This document shows positions 60,056 through 64,000 of a stretch of 64,000 nt of DNA, piece after piece. Both the position numbers and the translations under genes were made by a program. Every line of letters starts with the position of its first letter. Within the stretch, counting starts at the first letter, position 1. Below the pieces are notes generated by a model. It was not told the origin of the DNA and searched no databases. It saw only the letters and a program-made list of their open reading frames with translations. Source of the stretch: Halobacteriovorax sp. HLS (GTDB lineage: Bacteria; Bdellovibrionota; Bacteriovoracia; Bacteriovoracales; Bacteriovoracaceae); NCBI RefSeq assembly GCF_004006665.1, contig NZ_QOCL01000016.1, positions 152,350 through 216,349 of the forward strand, written 5' to 3'.

Positions 60056-60405
60056 GAAGATAAATTTAGCAGTAAGCTGAAAGTTAGTCCATTGCTAGCT
60101 ATAGTAAAAACACAACTTTAAGTAAATTGTACTCATATTAATCTAATGGTTTGTTTAGATTGTGCTGCAGTGAGAAAGAATAAGCTTTCATAATTCTAGG
60201 AGCTTGAGCTTAGTCGCTAGAAAATTCATTGATTCTTATCTCATTTTAATTCATACTGGATACATAGGTATCGTGTTCATGCCTCCCCCCCTTGTTGGGA
60301 AAGCACCAAAGTGTTGAATAGAGAGAAGTTCAAATTCATCTAACCTTAAATTAGGGATTAGACAGAAAAGGGGAATGTTTAAACGCCTTAATACGGAGGT
60401 TTCAG
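60056..60405. other. Gene-free stretch between metG and the DnaB-C-like gene
   Basis: 350 bases between divergent genes. No reading frame with a ribosome binding site, tRNA or known riboswitch is visible. It includes a run of seven C at 60285-60291, unusual in this AT-rich context. ACGGAGG at 60392-60398 is the ribosome binding site of the downstream gene. Both promoters should lie here, but none has a convincing match. Confidence 0.5.
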
Positions 60406-61209
60406 ATGAAATTATCATCACCAATTCATGTTTTGAAAAGTCAGGCCAAGGCCTTAAAGAAAAGTCAGTCTATTTCTATGTCCGAAGCACTTAATAAGAT
60501 TGCCATGAGAGAGGGGCATAGTAGTTGGTCTTTATTGCAATCAAAAAACTCTCAAATGCTTCCTACTTCTTATTGTGAAATCTTAGACTTCTTTAATGAA
60601 GGTGATCTTGTTCTAATTGGAGCAAGACCAAATATGGGAAAAACTAGTTTTACAATAGGGCTCTTTGTTCAAGCTATCCAAAGAAAGCGAGCTCCAAATT
60701 ATTATTTTACCCTTTCTGAAGTGCAACGGGATGTGGCCGGACGTATTGCAATCTATGATGAATCAATAGGTAACTTGAATGAGCATTTAGGTTATATAGG
60801 AGTTGATTATTCTAATGATATAAATGCAGACTATGTCATAGAGAGAACGAAGGCAACAATAGATAAAGAATCGATCATTGTTATCGACTATCTTCAAATG
60901 CTCGATGAAAAAAGAACGAATCCGCCTCTACAAGAACAAGTTGAAAAATTGAAGAAATACGCTAAAGACACTGGCTGTATAATTATTTTTATTTCACAAG
61001 TAAAAAGAGAGTTGGAAAATAGATTAGATAAGAAACCAACCCTAAGCGATATAAGACTTCCCAATCCTCTAGATTTAAAATTTATTAATAAGATCATGCT
61101 TCTCTATAGAGAAGGTAGTGAGCCTAAAGAAGTAAGTGTAATATTCCATCGTCCTAAAGAATATGAATTTAAAGTTCTTTGGGATAGAGAGAAGATTAAA
61201 TTTTCTTAG
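60406..61209 (+). CDS. DnaB C-terminal-like ATPase with short N-terminal helical domain
   Basis: 267 residues. The first 50 residues (LKSQAKALKKSQSISMSEALNKIAMREGHSSWSLL shown in parts as AKALKK, SMSEALNKIA, GHSSW) form a small helical module seen in some phage/toxin-like proteins. The rest is a RecA-fold domain like the DnaB helicase C-domain: Walker A GARPNMGKTS, Walker B IIVIDYLQML, and FISQVKRELENR with the SDIRLPN loop. The DnaG-interacting N-domain and some of the ring interface are absent, so it is probably not the replicative helicase. Strong ribosome binding site. Function unknown. Confidence 0.8.
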   Translation: MKLSSPIHVLKSQAKALKKSQSISMSEALNKIAMREGHSSWSLLQSKNSQMLPTSYCEILDFFNEGDLVLIGARPNMGKTSFTIGLFVQAIQRKRAPNYYFTLSEVQRDVAGRIAIYDESIGNLNEHLGYIGVDYSNDINADYVIERTKATIDKESIIVIDYLQMLDEKRTNPPLQEQVEKLKKYAKDTGCIIIFISQVKRELENRLDKKPTLSDIRLPNPLDLKFINKIMLLYREGSEPKEVSVIFHRPKEYEFKVLWDREKIKFS

Positions 61210-61264
61210 CTCTTAATGTTACTAGCGTACTCCTTGGTATTTTGCTAATACTTATTCATTTGAT

Positions 61265-62002
61265 TTAAAATCGATATGAAGTCATTAGTGTAGCGGACTT
61301 TAGGTCTACGCTAGGTATAATCGTTAAGAAAAATGGAGATTTCTTTTTTCGGTGATTTAGATAAACCCCCCAACCATAGCTGGCCCCTATTGTTGCCCCT
61401 GCTAAAACATCATGGGTCCAATGTCTTCCGTCATTTATCCTTGAAAGGGATATAAAGCTTGCAACTGCATATGCTGGAAGTCCCCAGTAAAGACCGTGCT
61501 CGGCCGTAACGATAGAGGCAAAAGCAAAAGACATAGAAGCGTGACCAGATGGAAAGGAGTCATTCTCCTCAGGGTATTCAGGTCTTTGCGCTTTAACTGC
61601 TGTTTTTATTGAGGCCGTAGTAAGAAGTGTATAGAAAGAAGCATCTATCATCATTTCTGCTCTTTCGAGTGATCTATTTTTTCCATAGAGATAGCCATGG
61701 GTTAAATAACTTAGTGAGTATATCGCATTTAGGTATCCCCATCCTAGAGCTTCGCCAATATAGCCGTAATTTCCTAGTGGAGGATCGTGAGTGACTCTGT
61801 TTGCAGCTTTTTCACTAAAGTCTTCCTTGTTTAAAGCAACAAAAGCTGTAATAAGTGAGCCTCCAATGAAAATATACTTTGCGTTAGTTGTAAAAGGGGA
61901 TCCAAGATCTGATAAAATAATATCTGTTTTACTTGCTTCAGTTATTTCAGCATATGAAGGCAGGCAAAACGTGAAAATAAGTATAATAATAATGTTTTTC
62001 AT
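61265..62002 (-). CDS. PAP2-family phosphatase (secreted or periplasmic)
   Basis: 245 residues with a signal peptide (MKNIIIILIFTFCLPSYA). Three PAP2 motifs are present: KTAVKAQRP (C1), SFPSGHAS (C2) and SRINDGRHWTHD (C3), with the catalytic His residues. Hydrophobic segments around the motifs suggest membrane insertion. These enzymes remove phosphate from phosphatidate, undecaprenyl pyrophosphate or lipid A. The frame extends to 62050; the inner ATG is chosen because it starts the signal peptide, but neither start has a good ribosome binding site. Divergent from the gene at 62067. Confidence 0.85.
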   Translation of the reverse strand: MKNIIIILIFTFCLPSYAEITEASKTDIILSDLGSPFTTNAKYIFIGGSLITAFVALNKEDFSEKAANRVTHDPPLGNYGYIGEALGWGYLNAIYSLSYLTHGYLYGKNRSLERAEMMIDASFYTLLTTASIKTAVKAQRPEYPEENDSFPSGHASMSFAFASIVTAEHGLYWGLPAYAVASFISLSRINDGRHWTHDVLAGATIGASYGWGVYLNHRKKKSPFFLTIIPSVDLKSATLMTSYRF

Positions 62003-62066
62003 TACTTTATTATGTCTTAATTGACTTTGTTCGGATATGTTATTTTTCATTTCTTAAGGTAAATTG

Positions 62067-63062
62067 ATGAGATTTTTATTTTTTGTTCTAATGACATTTT
62101 TAGGAACGTTTTGTTGGTCAAAAGAACTGCCTATTTTGATTGATGATAAAAAAAATGATGCTTTGTATCCTGTTACTTATTACTTTAATTCAGCTTTCGA
62201 CGTTATACAGAACCCATATTATTTTTCACAAAGCGATTTCATTGAGAAACATAAAATTTTATTCGAGCGAATAAGCTCTCCACATGAGTCTATCAAAAAT
62301 GATGGAGGATATAAGAAATTTTTTAATGATGAATTTTTAACTTCCAGAGTGGTTCCAAATATTGGACTTCATATGATAGGTGGAGCTTACGACAAGCTTT
62401 ATTTGTATCAATATTTTGAAGCTAGGAAATATCCTTGTCCCTTGATATTTACTATTGGAGTCTCATATTTAGGACATTTTGGTAATGAGGCGCTAGAGCT
62501 GACCAATCCAAATATTACTAGTCATGATAATATTGCTGACCTATACGTCTTTGATGTTTTAGCATTTTATCTTGCCTTTAGTCCTAGGGCCATGAGCTTT
62601 TTAGTAAATGATCTTCAAATGAAAGCGTGGCACTTGCAACCGATGTTCTTATTTGAAAAAAGTGATATTACCAATGCAGGCCTTAACTATATATTCAGAC
62701 CTAATATATTTGATAGCAAGTTAAGACCATTCGTTTTTATGGGCATGCAGAACCTTATTGGGTTGAGCTATGAGTTTGGAAATAAACAATCTCTTACGAC
62801 AGCATTTGGAATGGCATTGACTGATCCTCTAGAGCAGAAAGGAAAGTTTGTGACGGCACTATTCTATGATAAGAATGATTTTGTAGCATCGTCTTTGTAT
62901 ATCAATGGGACTGAAGATTATCGGATTCGATTAAATATTTATCCTGAGCTGTTTAATTTTAATAAAATTAAGTTAGGGCTTCTTTTAGGTCAAAAAAGAA
63001 GTCATGAAGAAGTTGTCGGAATCAATATAAATCTTCCTTTAGGGTTGGCGGGTTTAAACTAA
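62067..63062 (+). CDS. Secreted protein of unknown function, possibly outer-membrane
   Basis: 331 residues with a signal peptide (to about residue 18, FCWSK). The middle has LHMIGGAYDKLYLYQYFEARKY and HFGNEALELTN, reminiscent of membrane-associated phospholipid-type proteins, and the C-terminal 120 residues alternate hydrophobic and polar residues like beta-strands (FRPFVFMGMQ, TTAFGMAL, GLLLGQKR) and end in a Leu-rich tail. No family is recognised with certainty. The ATG at 62067 has AAGG 7 bases upstream, preferred to the TTG at 62064. Its stop abuts the ATG of the AlkD-like gene. The divergent PAP2 gene could be functionally linked. Confidence 0.65.
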   Translation: MRFLFFVLMTFLGTFCWSKELPILIDDKKNDALYPVTYYFNSAFDVIQNPYYFSQSDFIEKHKILFERISSPHESIKNDGGYKKFFNDEFLTSRVVPNIGLHMIGGAYDKLYLYQYFEARKYPCPLIFTIGVSYLGHFGNEALELTNPNITSHDNIADLYVFDVLAFYLAFSPRAMSFLVNDLQMKAWHLQPMFLFEKSDITNAGLNYIFRPNIFDSKLRPFVFMGMQNLIGLSYEFGNKQSLTTAFGMALTDPLEQKGKFVTALFYDKNDFVASSLYINGTEDYRIRLNIYPELFNFNKIKLGLLLGQKRSHEEVVGININLPLGLAGLN

Positions 63063-63813
63063 ATGTTGGTGAAAGTTTTTTTCAAAAAAGAATGTAGATA
63101 AAGGATTAGATATAAAGCTACAAGAAGAAGTTAGGACACTGAGAAATCCAGAAAGGGCTGAGAAATGTAAAAGATTTTTCAAAACTGGAAAGGGGGAATA
63201 TGGTCATGGAGATTTATTCTTAGGGATTAGTACACCAATATTAAGAGACTTTGCAAAAAAAAACATTCAACTTTCTATTCCAAATGTAAAAAGACTAATT
63301 AAATCTAAATTTCACGAAGAAAGATTGTTAGGGCTTTTGATATTAGTTAATAAATATCAAAAAGCTGAATCGAATGAAGTTGAGCAGAAGATATTTCAGA
63401 TATATATATCCCATTTTAAGTATATAAATAACTGGGACTTAGTTGATGTTACTTGCCCTCATATTGTCGGCAAGCATCTTATGGATAAGGATAGAGAGCT
63501 TCTTTATAAATGGGCCAAGTCTGATGATTTATGGACACGAAGAATTGCTATGATTACCAATTGGTGGTTTGTAAGGAAAGGAGATTTGAAAGATGTTTTT
63601 AAAATATCTAAAATTCTTTTAAATGACGAGCATGACCTTATTCATAAAGCAGTTGGTTGGATGCTCCGTGAAGCGGCGAAAAAGGACCTCGCAAAATCAG
63701 AAGCTTTTTTGAAGAAGCATTACAAAAAAATGCCAAGAACAATGCTTCGTTATGCTATTGAGAAGTTTCCTGAAACAAAGAGACAGAAATACTTAAAAGG
63801 AAAAATATCTTAG
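63063..63813 (+). pseudogene. AlkD-like DNA alkylation repair gene with probable frameshift
   Basis: HEAT-repeat DNA glycosylase of the AlkC/AlkD group. The conserved N-terminus is readable from about 63073 (VDKGLDIKLQEEV, RTLRNPERA, FFKTGKGEYGHGD) in the frame that ends at 63813, but that frame has no start codon after the TGA at 63070. ATG 63063, directly after the upstream stop, is in another frame (MLVKVFFKKECR, then stop). Dropping one T from the run of seven T at 63076-63082 joins the two into a 249-residue protein of normal length. Catalytic landmarks NNWDLVD and GWMLREAAK are intact. A TTG at 63325 could give only a truncated product. Confidence 0.65.
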
Positions 63814-63953
63814 TCATTCTTTTTTACTCTTTAAAAAGTGGATGAACACACTTAATGGTGTTTTCTCTGCGTCACAAGTCTTAAGAACAGGCATGAAAAT
63901 TCAATCGTTTATAATTGGTTTACCACAACTAATTAGTAACAAAGGAATTATTC

Positions 63954-64000
63954 ATGCCCAGTAATGAGCTTACTAAATTTTTACTATTACCAAAACTAGA
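63954..64000 (+). CDS. Start of an unidentified gene, cut by the window edge
   Basis: ATG with AAAGGA 7 bases upstream and 15 open codons (MPSNELTKFLLLP...). Too short to identify. Confidence 0.5.
   Translation, partial: MPSNELTKFLLLPKL

Noticed and set aside
60056..60405. Possible T-box or other riboswitch controlling metG
   Set aside because: No T-box specifier loop/antiterminator sequence or other conserved riboswitch core was recognisable on the minus strand.

Overview
The window is AT-rich bacterial DNA, densely packed with genes on both strands. It shows no tRNA, rRNA, insertion sequence or CRISPR array that I can recognise. Low GC, many short lipoproteins and secreted proteins, a DnaB-C paralogue, N-terminal-SPASM ('twitch') radical SAM enzymes and frequent genes of unknown family suggest a Bdellovibrionota member close to Bacteriovorax/Halobacteriovorax. 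That placement is inference from gene style and composition; no marker gene here proves it.

Layout. 1-9.1 kb is ordinary chromosome: the 3' part of tlyA, a LOG-family hydrolase, a membrane-anchored cytochrome c, a gamma-carbonic anhydrase-like protein, a small lipoprotein/DUF2288/DUF374 group, YceI, a YkgJ-type cysteine-cluster protein, a beta-lactamase-fold serine hydrolase and a soluble PAS-PAS histidine kinase. 9.2-16.4 kb holds two radical SAM enzymes around a GT9-GT2-HprK-like kinase operon, a divergent pair of related small membrane proteins, and a secreted protein that may be a dead metallopeptidase. 16.6-25.1 kb carries a large repeat-bearing pseudopilin, polysaccharide-type enzymes (GT2, methyltransferase, GT-C membrane protein), a papain-like protease, a zinc dehydrogenase and an orphan S74 chaperone domain.

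25.1-40.5 kb looks like a surface-glycan or glycoconjugate locus. It contains two convergent twitch radical SAM paralogues, then a translationally coupled operon (NodU-type carbamoyltransferase, two GT4 enzymes, a radical SAM-DegT aminotransferase fusion). Next come an S26B-like peptidase diverging from an ABC-2 exporter pair, and an opposing operon driven by a consensus promoter (PqqD-like protein, GT4, unknown, nucleotidyltransferase). A third twitch radical SAM enzyme closes the locus. The PqqD-like protein, nucleotidyltransferase and, 25 kb away, an HprK-like kinase together resemble a known but poorly understood HprK-related kinase/PqqD association.

40.5-58.1 kb is built of paralogue pairs in opposite orientation: two FG-GAP/ASPIC-UnbV proteins, two sterol-desaturase-type hydroxylases, two radical SAM enzymes flanking an aminotransferase, and two radical SAM enzymes with a B12-binding-like N-terminus. 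In this part two neighbouring genes (JmjC/cupin-like and a hydroxylase) each carry one in-frame stop codon with the conserved C-terminus still readable beyond it. 58.1-64 kb returns to chromosome-type genes: metG, a DnaB-C-like ATPase, a PAP2 phosphatase, a secreted unknown protein, an AlkD-type repair gene with a probable one-base frameshift, and the start of one more gene.

Eleven radical SAM proteins lie in about 49 kb. Several genes without a ribosome binding site have a sigma70-like -10 box 5-8 bases before the start codon, suggesting leaderless transcripts. The most interesting features are the radical SAM-aminotransferase fusion, the PqqD/HprK-like/nucleotidyltransferase set within a glycan-export locus, and the broken gene pair at 54.9-56.7 kb.
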